From Ilyomonas limi (GTDB lineage Bacteria > Bacteroidota > Bacteroidia > Chitinophagales > Chitinophagaceae), in assembly GCF_005233845.1 (NCBI RefSeq), contig NZ_SZQL01000007.1, forward strand, positions 124,001-188,000: 64,000 nucleotides of DNA, given 5' to 3'. Every line of letters begins with the position of its first letter. Within the stretch, counting starts at the first letter, position 1. Shown here piece by piece: positions 53,229 through 63,496 of the stretch. The position numbers were made by a program, and so were the translations under genes. Under the pieces are notes generated by a model, which saw only the letters and a program-made list of their open reading frames with translations, did not search any database and had not been told where the DNA came from.

Positions 53229-55148
53229 TTAATAACCCGGGTTCTGAATAAGCTTAGCATTCCTATTCATTTCATCGCGGCTGATAGGTCTAAAGTACAT
53301 CTTATCTACCCATATCCTGTTTTCAAGCGAGTTGACTTCTGTAGGCGTATAAGTATAATCATAGATAGATTCATCTTTATGATATACGTCCTTCAATTCC
53401 TTACCTGGTTTAAATTTACCCACTACATTAATGTAAACTGTTTTTCTTCCCAGCGTTTCCGGAGCAATCATCCAGCGGCGGGCATCGTGATAGCGCTGCT
53501 CTTCGTAAGCCATTTCTATACGGCGCTCGTTACGGTATCGCTGCCGCAATGCATCGCCTGTTTCGGTAATTGCAGGCATACCAGCACGAAAACGAATTTT
53601 GTTCAGCCACGTCTTTGCTTCATCATCCAACCCCAATTCAATACAAGCTTCAGCATAGTTAAACACCGCTTCGGTATATCGGAAGAAAGGCCATGGAATG
53701 TATTGACGCGTTGTATTATCCACAATATTCGGATCAGGATCAATAAACTTTCTCATGTAATACCCTGTCCAGCTACCATTCCAGTTTTCAATTGAACTCT
53801 GGCGCGTATCTAATCCAGGAATGACCTTTAATTCATAGTTCCCTGTTTGTGCATTTTTAACCTTTAAATCATATTGTCCTACTTGTATTTGATTTACAGG
53901 ATCTACATTGCCGGAGATTTTATCACGCGGTTTCCAGCCGGCACCATCATACAAAATGGAGGCATAAAAACGCGGATCTCTGTTATCGTAAGGATTTGCT
54001 TTTTCTGCAGGATTATTCCAGTCAAATTTAGTTCCGTCCATCATTTCATAATCATCTACCAGCTCTTGTATCGGCGAGTTGCCGGCCCAGTTGTGATAGC
54101 CATTGGGGCCATTTGCAAGACCTACATAGATGCCTGCATATTCATCTTTTTGAGGATCAAAATCTCTTTGGAACAACAATTCTACCGCTGCAGTTGCATC
54201 TACACCCGGCGCCTTGCTGCCACCACCCATTGATATAGAAATGTAATTTTGAATGGCTTCATCGCGGCTTGCCGGTGCAGCTAAATCGAGTTTATATCCG
54301 CCACCGCCCTGGTCCAACACTGCTTTGGCAGCATCTTTGGCAGCCTGCCAGCGGGCAGTACGGTCGCCACTTACATAACCTAAAAATTCAGGGTTGGGGT
54401 AAGCGGCAATAAGCGGAGATTTTGCTTTGGCAGTAGGAATATCGTGTAAATCGCTGGCAGCATACAGCAGCACTCTTGATTTCAATGCCAGGGCAGCTAC
54501 TTTGGTTGCACGGCCTTTACCCAGTCCAGGCTTTCCATCCAGCAATAAAGCAGCACTATCACATTCGCTTATTATAAAATTCACACATTCTTCGTACGTA
54601 TTACGGGGAACAGAATAATCTTCACCCAAACCATAGGTTTTAGTTATAATGGGAACTGCACCATAATAACGAAGCAATTGCTGATAATAATAACCTCGTA
54701 AAAAATGTGTTTCGCCACGTAAACGATCATTTAACTCCTGATTATCAAAAGTAGCTGTTGCAAGATTTTCCAGAGCGCTGTTAGCGGCTCTTATTTTCTT
54801 ATACATCACATTCCAGTCGTAAGTATTACTAACCCATCCTGTATTTTCCGGGCTTAATAAGCCTTCATTAATAGTATTGATACCACGACCGGCATGTGTA
54901 AATACAGCTTCATCACTTAGCGAAGCCAGCATTTGCTCATCAAAACCGCCCATACCAAGACCTTGTGTATTTTGGTCGTTATATACGCCGTTTACAAAAG
55001 CTGTGGCCAGCGCTCCATCAGTCCAAACAAGATTGGAGGGCACCTGATCAAGTGGCTGCGTATCTAAGAAGTCCCGCTTGCAGGATGTAATTCCGCCTGC
55101 AAGCAGTAGTACGATAAAAAGAGAACCTGTTATTTTTTTCATGTCCAT
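53229..55148 (-). CDS. SusD/RagB-family outer-membrane nutrient-binding lipoprotein
   Basis: 639 residues. Lipobox ITSC follows the leader; DFLDTQPLDQ is the classic SusD N-terminal segment. The helical TPR-like fold has the C-terminal RYRNERRIEMAYEEQRYHDARRW pattern (split) of the family. It forms a lid on the SusC barrel and binds the substrate. The start lies 6 bases after the SusC stop, so the pair is coupled. An ATG two codons in is an alternative start. Substrate unknown. Confidence 0.94.
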   Translation of the reverse strand: MDMKKITGSLFIVLLLAGGITSCKRDFLDTQPLDQVPSNLVWTDGALATAFVNGVYNDQNTQGLGMGGFDEQMLASLSDEAVFTHAGRGINTINEGLLSPENTGWVSNTYDWNVMYKKIRAANSALENLATATFDNQELNDRLRGETHFLRGYYYQQLLRYYGAVPIITKTYGLGEDYSVPRNTYEECVNFIISECDSAALLLDGKPGLGKGRATKVAALALKSRVLLYAASDLHDIPTAKAKSPLIAAYPNPEFLGYVSGDRTARWQAAKDAAKAVLDQGGGGYKLDLAAPASRDEAIQNYISISMGGGSKAPGVDATAAVELLFQRDFDPQKDEYAGIYVGLANGPNGYHNWAGNSPIQELVDDYEMMDGTKFDWNNPAEKANPYDNRDPRFYASILYDGAGWKPRDKISGNVDPVNQIQVGQYDLKVKNAQTGNYELKVIPGLDTRQSSIENWNGSWTGYYMRKFIDPDPNIVDNTTRQYIPWPFFRYTEAVFNYAEACIELGLDDEAKTWLNKIRFRAGMPAITETGDALRQRYRNERRIEMAYEEQRYHDARRWMIAPETLGRKTVYINVVGKFKPGKELKDVYHKDESIYDYTYTPTEVNSLENRIWVDKMYFRPISRDEMNRNAKLIQNPGY

Positions 55149-55154
55149 ACGTAT

Positions 55155-58100
55155 TTAAAAAGTGATTCTAACACCAGCATTCAGCACTCTCGATTGCGGA
55201 TAATAATGACCATCGCTGCTGGTTGATTCAGGGTCATATATCTTCATTTTATCCCAGGTAACTAAATTAAATGCATTTACATACACTCTGAAGTTGCTGA
55301 TGCCTGCTCTTTTGGTAAAGTCTGTAGGCACATTGTAGCCCAGTTCTATATTTTTCAGGCGTATATAATCGCTGCTTCTTAGCCAATAGGTATTATTTCC
55401 ATAACCGCCGCCGGTATAATACGTATCTCCACGGTTAGCCAGGCGCGGATCTACACTGCTGGGGTTATCAACGCTCCAACGATGTGTCCAGGCATACTCT
55501 AAGTAGTTTCCTATATCGCCCGACTCGGTACCGATGTACAGCAAACCGCCCGCAGCGCCCTGGAACAAAGCAGAAAGGTCGAAGTTTTTGTAACGGAGAT
55601 TAATGTTAAGACCACCTGTAAACCTGGGATCTCTGTTTTTATCAAGTCTTATCTGGTCGTCGCCATTAATTTTACCATCAGGTACCTTGGTTGGATTACC
55701 ATTAGCATCGCGGCCGCCTATATCCTTAAACTTCATGTCGCCGGGACGAAGCTCATTGGTAACGCCACTGTAATCCAGTGTATTTTTATCAATATCTGCC
55801 TGATCTTTAAATACGCCATCGTATTCATAAGCAAGGAAGTTAGCACCATTTGTTCCAAAGCCGTGACCGGTAGCTCTCTGCCAGTAAGGAGCACCAGGAG
55901 CTTCATCATAGAACAGGATTTTATTTTTTGCATAACCGGCATTCACACTTACTGAATAAGAAAAGTCGTGCGAGGAGCCATTATAGCCTATGCTAAATTC
56001 CCAGCCTTTGTTTTCCACTTTACCAAAGTTTTCGGGAGGTAAAGTAATACCGGCACTGGCAGGGGTAGAACCACTTCTTTGCCACAGAATTTTAGTTCTT
56101 TTATTATAAAAATAATCGAATGTAAAATTGACTTTACCTTTAAACAAAGCACCTTCCAAACCTATATCAGAATTATTAGCTCTTTCCCAAGTAAAGTTCG
56201 GATTCACCAAATGTGTTTCATACAGAATTTTTTCAACCTGGTCATCTAAGACGTAAGTTGAGAAACCATTGGTATTAAGATATTGATATTCTTGTAAAGT
56301 ACCATTATAATATACCTGGTCGTTGCCCATTTGTCCATAAGAAGCCCTTAGCTTCAGGTAATTCATGAAAGAAACATTATCCTTAAAAAAGTTTTCTTCC
56401 GAAATATTCCAGCCTGCAAGGATACCAGGGAAAAAGCCAAAACGGGAATCTTTTGGAAAGATGTAAGAACCATCATAGCGCCACAAGAACTCGGCTAAGT
56501 ATTTTTCTTTGTAGTTATAAGCTACACGCCCAAAATAGCTTAAACGGGCCCGATCATAACCACTTCCTGTATTATCTTTTTGCTGATCACCACCAGCAAA
56601 TAATTGGTCAACCAGCGGAGAAATAAAATACCTGCGGAAAGCATTAAAGTTATCGCTGCTCACCGTTTCACGCGTTACTGCAGCCAGCAGGTTGATAGTA
56701 TGTGATCCTATTTTTTTGTCATAGTTCAGCATACCACCTAATAATATATTCAAATCATTTCTGTTGGAGAGCGTTAATCTCGGGTCTGTATAAGTTGACC
56801 GTACCGATTTGGTTAATACAGGTGTTACGCCATCATCTTCGTATGTAGAATGATCCCAGAAATACAGGTACCAGGGTGTCTGCCATAGTTTTCTGTTGTA
56901 GAAAGTTTTATCAACAGATGCAGTACCTGTCAGCTTCAATCCTTCTATACCCGGAATATTAATTTCTATTTTTCCATTCGTTTGAAAGTAATCGCGCTTA
57001 TCATGGTCGTAACCGGTAGCATTTGTTGTAATCACTATTGGATTTTGACCGTTTTCGATGTCAGGACCGGGCAGACCATTAGGCCATACTTCAGGCTCTG
57101 TTGGCTTGCCACGCATCAGCATTCTGAATATAGAACCGGCACTTTCTGTAGGGAAGAAACGGTATTCTTCACGACCGCTTAATCCTAAAGAAACATTGAT
57201 GAACTTGTTAACTTTTACATCCAGGTTTAAGCGGAGATCATATTGCTTGTAGCCGGTAGCTGAATTTTTATAAATACCATCCTGATCCGTATAGCCCAGA
57301 GAAGCAAGATACCTTACGTTCTCCGAACCACCACTTATCTGCACATTATGCTTGGATTGTGGTGCCCAGGTTTTAAGCGCATCGCCGTACCAATCGGTAT
57401 TAGGGTGTCCCCAGGGATCGGAGCCGTCAGCATATTTTTGTATATCATCTGGCTGGTAGGCAGCATCTACAGTAGCACCGTTATCAGTACGGGTATAAGT
57501 ACCGGTTGTTTTAAAAGCTTCCCAGGCTGCATTCCACTGGTCTGATGGTACGCTATTAAATAATACTAACTCATTATTAGCAGTGGCATATTGAACCGCA
57601 TTCATCAGCTTTGGAATACGTGTGGGCTGTGCCCAACCCTGGTTGAAATCGTAAGACAAGATAGGCTTTCCGCTTTTACCACGTTTAGTAGTAATTAAAA
57701 TAACGCCGTTAGCTGCTCTTGCGCCATAAATTGCGGCCGAGGCGTCTTTTAACACAGAAAAACTTTCTATATCTGCCGGGTTGATGCGATCCAGGCCACC
57801 TACACGATCAGGAATACCGTCTATTACAATTAATGCAGAACTGTTGCCCAAGGTATTGGTGCCTCTGATCTGAATGGCAGAACCATCATAGCCCGGCTCG
57901 CCGGTAGATTGTATGGTTGTTACGCCCGGTAAGCGACCAGCCAGTGAGTTGGAAAGGTTTACAACAGGCGATTTTTCCAGTTCAGCACCTTTTACCTGCG
58001 CCACTGCGCCGGTAACGGTTACTTTCTTTTGGGTACCATACCCCACTACCACTACTGCATCCAACTGGCCGGCCTCGGCAGCCTTCAGTACTACATTAAT

Positions 58101-58391
58101 GGTAGATTGATTTCCTACGGGTACTTCCTGCGACTGGTAACCAATGGAAGAAAAAACAAGTGTGGAATTACTGTTGGGCACTGTAATTACAAAATTGCCA
58201 TTGTCATCTGTGGTTACGCCGTTGCGGGTACCTTTTACAAGTACGGAAATGTTAGGAACAGCTTCACTTTTTTCGTTTGTTACTTTTCCTCTTACAGTAA
58301 CAGACTGAGCTAGCGCAATTGCACTGATGCCTATGGTAAACAGCATACATGCAAATAGGTGCTTAGCTCTTCTAAGGAGAAAATAATGCAT
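55155..58391 (-). CDS. SusC/RagA-family TonB-dependent outer-membrane transporter
   Basis: 1078 residues. Signal peptide (about 1-29), carboxypeptidase-regulatory-like domain (about 32-110: VRGKVTNEKSEAVPNISVL), TonB-box-like DAVVVVGYGTQKK near 111-123, plug domain, then a 22-strand barrel ending in VLNAGVRITF with a terminal Phe. There is no STN domain, so it does not signal to an ECF sigma factor. It imports large nutrients with SusD, driven by TonB. No glycoside hydrolase or regulator lies nearby, so the substrate could be a glycan or peptide. Confidence 0.95.
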   Translation of the reverse strand: MHYFLLRRAKHLFACMLFTIGISAIALAQSVTVRGKVTNEKSEAVPNISVLVKGTRNGVTTDDNGNFVITVPNSNSTLVFSSIGYQSQEVPVGNQSTINVVLKAAEAGQLDAVVVVGYGTQKKVTVTGAVAQVKGAELEKSPVVNLSNSLAGRLPGVTTIQSTGEPGYDGSAIQIRGTNTLGNSSALIVIDGIPDRVGGLDRINPADIESFSVLKDASAAIYGARAANGVILITTKRGKSGKPILSYDFNQGWAQPTRIPKLMNAVQYATANNELVLFNSVPSDQWNAAWEAFKTTGTYTRTDNGATVDAAYQPDDIQKYADGSDPWGHPNTDWYGDALKTWAPQSKHNVQISGGSENVRYLASLGYTDQDGIYKNSATGYKQYDLRLNLDVKVNKFINVSLGLSGREEYRFFPTESAGSIFRMLMRGKPTEPEVWPNGLPGPDIENGQNPIVITTNATGYDHDKRDYFQTNGKIEINIPGIEGLKLTGTASVDKTFYNRKLWQTPWYLYFWDHSTYEDDGVTPVLTKSVRSTYTDPRLTLSNRNDLNILLGGMLNYDKKIGSHTINLLAAVTRETVSSDNFNAFRRYFISPLVDQLFAGGDQQKDNTGSGYDRARLSYFGRVAYNYKEKYLAEFLWRYDGSYIFPKDSRFGFFPGILAGWNISEENFFKDNVSFMNYLKLRASYGQMGNDQVYYNGTLQEYQYLNTNGFSTYVLDDQVEKILYETHLVNPNFTWERANNSDIGLEGALFKGKVNFTFDYFYNKRTKILWQRSGSTPASAGITLPPENFGKVENKGWEFSIGYNGSSHDFSYSVSVNAGYAKNKILFYDEAPGAPYWQRATGHGFGTNGANFLAYEYDGVFKDQADIDKNTLDYSGVTNELRPGDMKFKDIGGRDANGNPTKVPDGKINGDDQIRLDKNRDPRFTGGLNINLRYKNFDLSALFQGAAGGLLYIGTESGDIGNYLEYAWTHRWSVDNPSSVDPRLANRGDTYYTGGGYGNNTYWLRSSDYIRLKNIELGYNVPTDFTKRAGISNFRVYVNAFNLVTWDKMKIYDPESTSSDGHYYPQSRVLNAGVRITF

Positions 58392-59068
58392 AAGTGTGGA
58401 ATTAATTTAGGTTTGAAGTACAACGCAGCAATATCTGTAATGCAACAGGCATACAAAACACCCGCGGCAACACAGATACGATTTAATTAAAAAGAGCAAT
58501 AAAAAACAAGCATCATTAAGTTTGTCTTGGTAGTAAAAGTAGCTTTTTCATAAGGAGTCAATTTTAGTTTAATTAAAAGTAATAGTCATTAAAAGCGATC
58601 TATGTTCAGAATATCTGTACCAATCTTGTACTAATCTTTTGAATAAGGATATCACAATAAAATAATCTTAATACGACATGTTAAAAGTAGTTAAAACCTT
58701 AGAATAAATGTTTTTTTAACATTTTTTATTTTAACCAATACTTTCTAAAAATAAACATCAAACTAATAATAATATTAAGCTGTTACTACATTGTTTAAAT
58801 AAGGTAAGGTTTGATTAAAATACGGTTATGTTATTAAATTGTATAATAAACTAACATAACCAAAAGTGGCAGCAAATCTGCCTTTAAACTATTTGTTTTT
58901 CCAACTGAATAGCAAAAACTTTAGAGCATACTATTAATTTCTTATTGCCATTATATACGGAGACCCATAACCAGAGGTGTATTAGCTTCATTAAACTTAT
59001 TATATCAAACAAAACCAGCCAGCATTAAACTTATTTTTTGCAAAACCATCTGTTAGAAAAAATAATAC
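58392..59068. other. A/T-rich intergenic region, divergent promoters
   Basis: 677 bases between the divergent SusC-like and beta-barrel genes. No coding frame, repeat or RNA was recognised. It must contain the promoter of the susCD operon; no clear Bacteroidota -7 element was found. Confidence 0.5.
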
Positions 59069-59776
59069 ATGAAAAAGATTTTCTTCATCTGCCTGTTGGT
59101 GGTTACAGGCATGGGCGCAGAGGCGCAGGTATATGGAAGAATATTTATTGGTGGTCCGCGTTATGGATACCGGCGGCCGCCAGTTCGTATGCAAAGCCGG
59201 CCGCCGGCAAGAGCGCAATATGGACAGTACCGGCAGCGCCCACAGTTGCCCCCTTTTCAGCCGAGTGTCAACCTCAGTTTTGGTTACAGCTATCCCAACC
59301 TCGACTATATGCATTTTGCTGGTTTTTACAATATGTACAAAGGCAATGTGAGCACGCAAACCGGACCATTTACCGGCGCCATTGATTATCAGTTTAGCCG
59401 GTATATGAGTATAGGCATGCTGGGCACGTATGGCAAAGTAAGCCAGCCCTATTTTGCAATGGATAACAATACCAACATACCCGATATGACCGGCAATTAT
59501 GAAAACTGGAGCCTCATGCTGAATGTGGTTAGTTATTTACCTACGCGTACCAGGGCCGTTTCGCCATACCTGCGCACAGCGGTAGGTGTTAACAAGTGGA
59601 AGCAGGATTATACCGATGCATCAGGAGCAAAAATGCCGGGCATTCCCGAGCCCTCTATGCTCGCCTATCAGGCAGCGCTGGGTGCCAAATTCAATCTATC
59701 GCCAAGAGCGGGCATCTTTATGGAGGCGGGTTATGGAAAATATATTGTAAACGGTGGGCTGGCGCTGAAGTTTTAA
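59069..59776 (+). CDS. Secreted/outer-membrane beta-barrel-like protein
   Basis: 235 residues with a signal peptide (about 1-19, ending AEAQ), a Pro/Arg-rich stretch (about 25-65) and alternating-hydrophobicity strands ending in LKF, suggesting an outer-membrane beta-barrel with a terminal Phe. No specific family is identified. It could bind or anchor at the cell surface; function unknown. A strong bidirectional terminator lies 4 bases after the stop. Confidence 0.65.
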   Translation: MKKIFFICLLVVTGMGAEAQVYGRIFIGGPRYGYRRPPVRMQSRPPARAQYGQYRQRPQLPPFQPSVNLSFGYSYPNLDYMHFAGFYNMYKGNVSTQTGPFTGAIDYQFSRYMSIGMLGTYGKVSQPYFAMDNNTNIPDMTGNYENWSLMLNVVSYLPTRTRAVSPYLRTAVGVNKWKQDYTDASGAKMPGIPEPSMLAYQAALGAKFNLSPRAGIFMEAGYGKYIVNGGLALKF

Positions 59777-59779
59777 TAT

Positions 59780-59817
59780 AAAAAGACCTGTACTCTTTAT
59801 TAGTTACAGGTCTTTTT
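59780..59817. terminator. Bidirectional terminator
   Basis: AAAAAGACCTGTA and TACAGGTCTTTTT pair perfectly (13 bases) over a 12-base loop, with A/T runs on both sides, between the convergent beta-barrel and K+ channel genes. Confidence 0.92.
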
Positions 59818-59819
59818 AT

Positions 59820-60776
59820 TTACAGTTGCTGGTAGTGGTTTAATTTATTCAATTCAAATATAGTGGTCTTACCATCTTCACTCTCGTGGTACATAGGTAA
59901 AAACTTAGCATTGTGTACAATCTCATCAAAGGTGTAAGAGGTGCGTCGCTGAACAGTATTCGCATACACTTCATCAAAGCCGCGTAATAATACATATATT
60001 TCCACATCAGCATTTTTCATATCATCTGGCGTGTAGCCATATAAAGGGCTGTCTTCATCCAACGGATGTACCACTGTCCAGTTCATCATCAGGCTATCCA
60101 CACGATTTCTTTCGAGCGTTAAAGTATAAAATCTGGCAGTCAATTTCCCATCTTCTTCTATCTGCATAGCCATTGTTACCCGTATTTGCACATCGGTAAG
60201 AATATGCCCGTTTTTGTAGGGTGCCACCCTAAACATTAATCCCAACTTATCGTGGAATGGCGCTATCACTGCATGTTCGCTAAAAACAACATAAGCTCTT
60301 GGTTTTGCAAAACGCCCATATATTAAACCAGTTGCAATTGCAAAAGACAAAAAACCAAGCATTGCCTCAAAAGAAGCTACTAAATTTACACCATCGCCCA
60401 CCGGGTTGATGCGCCCATAGCCAACTGTTGTAAAAGTTTCGGTGCTAAAAAAATACAGCTCTTTTATTTTACCCCATTCGGTGGTGGCCACAAAACCTGC
60501 AAAATTATCTGCGCCCATTGCCACATAAATACAGGTAAATAATATATTAATAAGTACAAAAAACAGTACAATAGCAAGTGCAAATTTCCGCCGCGGCATA
60601 TTGAGCATGCTGTGATATACACTTAACCGTTGCGTGAAAGAAGCACCTTCGATCTTTACATTGAAGCTGCCATCTTTATTTACAAACCGACCGCCATACC
60701 CACTGGCATTGCTGCCAAAACCAGTATCATTATTACTGGCAAGCGCCTCTGTTCTTTTTCGCCTTATAGATGCCAT
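59820..60776 (-). CDS. Inward-rectifier potassium channel (KirBac-type)
   Basis: 318 residues. Two membrane helices (about 65-88 and 132-155) flank a pore with the K+ selectivity filter TVGYG at 117-121. The C-terminal ~165 residues form the immunoglobulin-like cytosolic domain of Kir channels (YVVFSEHAVIAP, then ARFYTLTLERNRVDSL). It conducts K+ passively across the inner membrane. It starts 27 bases after the ABC transporter stop and is probably co-transcribed. The ~45-residue N-terminus contains the slide-helix region. Confidence 0.93.
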   Translation of the reverse strand: MASIRRKRTEALASNNDTGFGSNASGYGGRFVNKDGSFNVKIEGASFTQRLSVYHSMLNMPRRKFALAIVLFFVLINILFTCIYVAMGADNFAGFVATTEWGKIKELYFFSTETFTTVGYGRINPVGDGVNLVASFEAMLGFLSFAIATGLIYGRFAKPRAYVVFSEHAVIAPFHDKLGLMFRVAPYKNGHILTDVQIRVTMAMQIEEDGKLTARFYTLTLERNRVDSLMMNWTVVHPLDEDSPLYGYTPDDMKNADVEIYVLLRGFDEVYANTVQRRTSYTFDEIVHNAKFLPMYHESEDGKTTIFELNKLNHYQQL

Positions 60777-60803
60777 AATACAAGGAATATTAGCAAAGGT
60801 TTA

Positions 60804-62618
60804 TTAAGCAGTTAAAGCCGTCTTTTGTTTTTGAAATTGCATGTTGTGCAATTTTGAATAAAATCCGCCCAGTGCCAGCAGTTCTTCGTGCGTACCCATT
60901 TCTTTTATTTCCCCTTTATCCAGCACAATTATTTTGTCGGCTTTGCGGATGGTAGATAAGCGGTGTGCAATTACAATAGAGGTTCGTCCGGCTATCAATG
61001 TATCAATCGCGTGTTGTATCAGCAGCTCACTTTCGGTATCTATGCTCGAAGTAGCTTCGTCCAAAATGAGTATGGATGGATTGTATAATAAAGCCCTGAT
61101 AAAAGACAATAATTGCCGTTGGCCAAGGCTCAACGTATTGCCCCGTTCCATCACATTAAAGTGATAGGCGCCGGGCAATTGCATAATGAAATCGTGCACA
61201 CCAATCAGCTTAGCCGCTTGTATCACCTGCTCTTCGGTGATGGCAGGATTGCGCAGGGTAATGTTTTCCATTACCGAACCGGAGAATAAAAATACATCCT
61301 GCAACACTACACCAATTCTACTGCGCAAGGCATCCAGCTTGTAATCATCTATATTTACGCCATCCAGTAAAATGCTACCTTTTTGTATATGGTACAAACG
61401 GTTGAGCAGGCTAATAATAGATGTTTTACCGCTGCCGGTATGCCCAACCAAAGCCACGGTTTCACCGGGCTGTATAGAAAAGTTGATGTTTTTTAATACA
61501 TAATGCTCATCATTATACGCAAACCATACATGATTAAAATCAATTTTACCGGTAACGGTTGCCGGTGCGTAAGTGCCTTGTTGTTTTACATAATCCGGAT
61601 TATCCAGTACCGCAAACACTCTTTGCGAAGCAATCACGCCCATCTGTATCACGTTAAACTTATCGGCAATCACCCGCAACGGGCGGAAGATTTGATTTAA
61701 ATATAAGATAAATGACACCAGCAAGCCTGCTTCCAGTTGCTTATCGGCAATCCACCACACCAAAATGCCAATGCTTACTGCCAATACAATTTCTACCACC
61801 GGAAAAAAAATGGAATATGCAAATATGGCTTTGATGTTGGCATTCCGGTGTTCCTTATTAATGGCATTAAACTTTTGATATTCTCTGTTCTCTGCTGCAA
61901 AAGCCTGCACAATTGCCATACCGGTGATGTGCTCCTGCACAAAAGCATTGAGCGCCGCTACTGCATTGCGCACCTGGATAAAACTCTTGTTTACACTTTC
62001 TTTAAAATAATAAGTAGCTAAAATGAGAATAGGAAAAGGAATCAAACTCACCAGCGTAAGTCGCCAGTCAATCCAAAACATGGTTGCAAGGGTAATAATT
62101 ATAGAAAGCAAATCGGAGATGATAGGAATTAAACCATCTGAAAATATATCATTAATGCTTTCAATATCGTTAATGGTACGTGTGGTGAGTGTGCCGATAG
62201 GCGTTTTATCAAATTGCTTTAAATTCAGTCCTACAATTTTTTCATACACGGTAATGCGCATGTCTTTTACCACGCTTTGTCCCATCCAGGAAGTAACGAA
62301 GCCAAATAAAAACCGTACTGCCGTTTCTACAAAAATAAATATCACCTGAAAGACGGTAACAGCTACGATAAATTTTTCAGTTTGGGTAATACTGGTGTTA
62401 AATAAAAACCAGTTGAGCCAGCCAGGGACGTGCGATGCCTTGCTGGTTGCAGCATCCACGGTAAGCTGAATAAGATATGGGCGAACAGGTGCAAAAATGG
62501 CCAGTAACACCGCCATTACCAAACTGCTGTAAAACTGCATGCGATACGGCCGCACAAAAGTAAATACACGCTTTAGGGCAGTAACATTGAAAAACTTTTT
62601 TTTAGCTGCTTCACTCAT
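60804..62618 (-). CDS. ABC exporter half-transporter (MsbA/BmrA-like)
   Basis: 604 residues from the ATG at 62618 (an upstream TTG adds 11 unlikely residues). Six membrane helices (about 20-310) then the nucleotide-binding domain with Walker A GHTGSGKTS, signature LSLGQRQ and Walker B ILDEATSSID. It works as a dimer exporting lipids or drugs; substrate unknown. It lies 84 bases after the Lrp-type gene and 27 before the Kir channel gene, all on one strand. Confidence 0.93.
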   Translation of the reverse strand: MSEAAKKKFFNVTALKRVFTFVRPYRMQFYSSLVMAVLLAIFAPVRPYLIQLTVDAATSKASHVPGWLNWFLFNTSITQTEKFIVAVTVFQVIFIFVETAVRFLFGFVTSWMGQSVVKDMRITVYEKIVGLNLKQFDKTPIGTLTTRTINDIESINDIFSDGLIPIISDLLSIIITLATMFWIDWRLTLVSLIPFPILILATYYFKESVNKSFIQVRNAVAALNAFVQEHITGMAIVQAFAAENREYQKFNAINKEHRNANIKAIFAYSIFFPVVEIVLAVSIGILVWWIADKQLEAGLLVSFILYLNQIFRPLRVIADKFNVIQMGVIASQRVFAVLDNPDYVKQQGTYAPATVTGKIDFNHVWFAYNDEHYVLKNINFSIQPGETVALVGHTGSGKTSIISLLNRLYHIQKGSILLDGVNIDDYKLDALRSRIGVVLQDVFLFSGSVMENITLRNPAITEEQVIQAAKLIGVHDFIMQLPGAYHFNVMERGNTLSLGQRQLLSFIRALLYNPSILILDEATSSIDTESELLIQHAIDTLIAGRTSIVIAHRLSTIRKADKIIVLDKGEIKEMGTHEELLALGGFYSKLHNMQFQKQKTALTA

Positions 62619-62702
62619 GGTAAGTGTGCAAAGGTAAGCCCGAAGCGGCAATCGTTGAGGGCTACCAAAAGCGAATCATTTAAATAATTGTTAGACAATG
62701 GC

Positions 62703-63191
62703 TCACTCGCTGGCTTTGGTTACCCGTACATCGCGTATAAAACTCTCTTCGAGCGATATGAAAGTTTCGGTGCGCTCAATGCCTTTTATCTTTTGCAACT
62801 CATCGTGCAGTACAAAGCGCAACTGCTGAATGTTTTTGCAAATAATCTCGGCAAACATGCTGTAATTGCCGGTGGTATAGTTGAGACGTACAATCTCTGG
62901 TATCTTTTTTAGTTCTTTTGCCACGGTATCGTAGAGCGAACTTTTTTCGAGGAAAATACCAATGAAAGCAATTACGTCATAGCCTAATTGTTTAATGTCC
63001 ACGTTGAGTTTGGTACCTCTTACAATACCGGCTTCTTCCAGTTTTTTAATGCGTACATGGATGGTACCGCCGGAAACAAACAATTTTTTGCCTAAATCGG
63101 CATACGAAATCTCAGCGTTTCCCATCATTTCCTGAATAATTTGGAAATCGAGTTTATCTAAGTTAACTTTAGTGCCTGTTTGACCTTGCAT
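62703..63191 (-). CDS. Lrp/AsnC-family transcription regulator
   Basis: 162 residues: a short extension, N-terminal helix-turn-helix (LDKLDFQIIQEMMGNAEISY, split) then an AsnC/RAM ligand-binding domain (VIAFIGIFLEKSSLYDTVAKE, then GNYSMFAEIICKN). It should form octamers and respond to amino acids. It leads the strand containing the ABC exporter and Kir channel and may regulate them. The start is the ATG at 63191. Confidence 0.92.
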   Translation of the reverse strand: MQGQTGTKVNLDKLDFQIIQEMMGNAEISYADLGKKLFVSGGTIHVRIKKLEEAGIVRGTKLNVDIKQLGYDVIAFIGIFLEKSSLYDTVAKELKKIPEIVRLNYTTGNYSMFAEIICKNIQQLRFVLHDELQKIKGIERTETFISLEESFIRDVRVTKASE

Positions 63192-63262
63192 ATTAAATAT
63201 TTTCCAAGTGAAGTTGCAATTTATTAAATAGAATCTAAACTTTAAAAATTTATCTTGAATTT

Positions 63263-63295
63263 ATTGCAATAATACAGGAGAATGTTTTAATATTG
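63263..63295 (+). promoter_or_regulatory. Candidate promoter of the tRNA-like RNA
   Basis: A TTG at 63264-63266 and TAATATTG at 63288-63295, 21 bases apart, resemble the Bacteroidota sigma-A promoter (TTG, 19-21 bases, TAnnTTTG; one mismatch). Transcription would start near 63302, giving a ~17-base leader before the RNA. Confidence 0.45.
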
Positions 63296-63319
63296 CACCC
63301 ACAAACGAGTTCTTATATA

Positions 63320-63491
63320 CTGTGGGGTGATGAAATCCTTTGGCAGACATGCCCTCTCGTCTCGGGGGTGAGGACAACAGGACAAACTAAGCATAGAGCC
63401 GACCAAACTCGCGTTCGGCCGACCGGGGTTGACCACCAAGCTTTTGTGTTTAGCTAACTGCCTCGTGTAGGTTCGAGTCCTACCCCTACAG
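63320..63491 (+). ncRNA. tRNA-like RNA of 172 nt with a very long variable region
   Basis: CTGTGGGG (63320-63327) pairs with CCCTACAG (63484-63491). A T-arm (GTAGG-TTCGAGT-CCTAC, 63467-63483) abuts the acceptor 3' strand without a gap. A D-arm follows the 5' acceptor strand: ATG (63330-63332) with CAT (63348-63350) and a GG in the loop, Leu-tRNA-like. CCCTC/GGGGG with loop TCGTCTC could be the anticodon arm, but position 33 is C, not U. About 98 bases lie between that arm and the T-arm, containing ACTAAGCAT, reminiscent of tmRNA. No CCA is encoded. It may be a degenerate tRNA, an interrupted tRNA or a tmRNA-like RNA. Confidence 0.5.
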
Positions 63492-63496
63492 CTATT

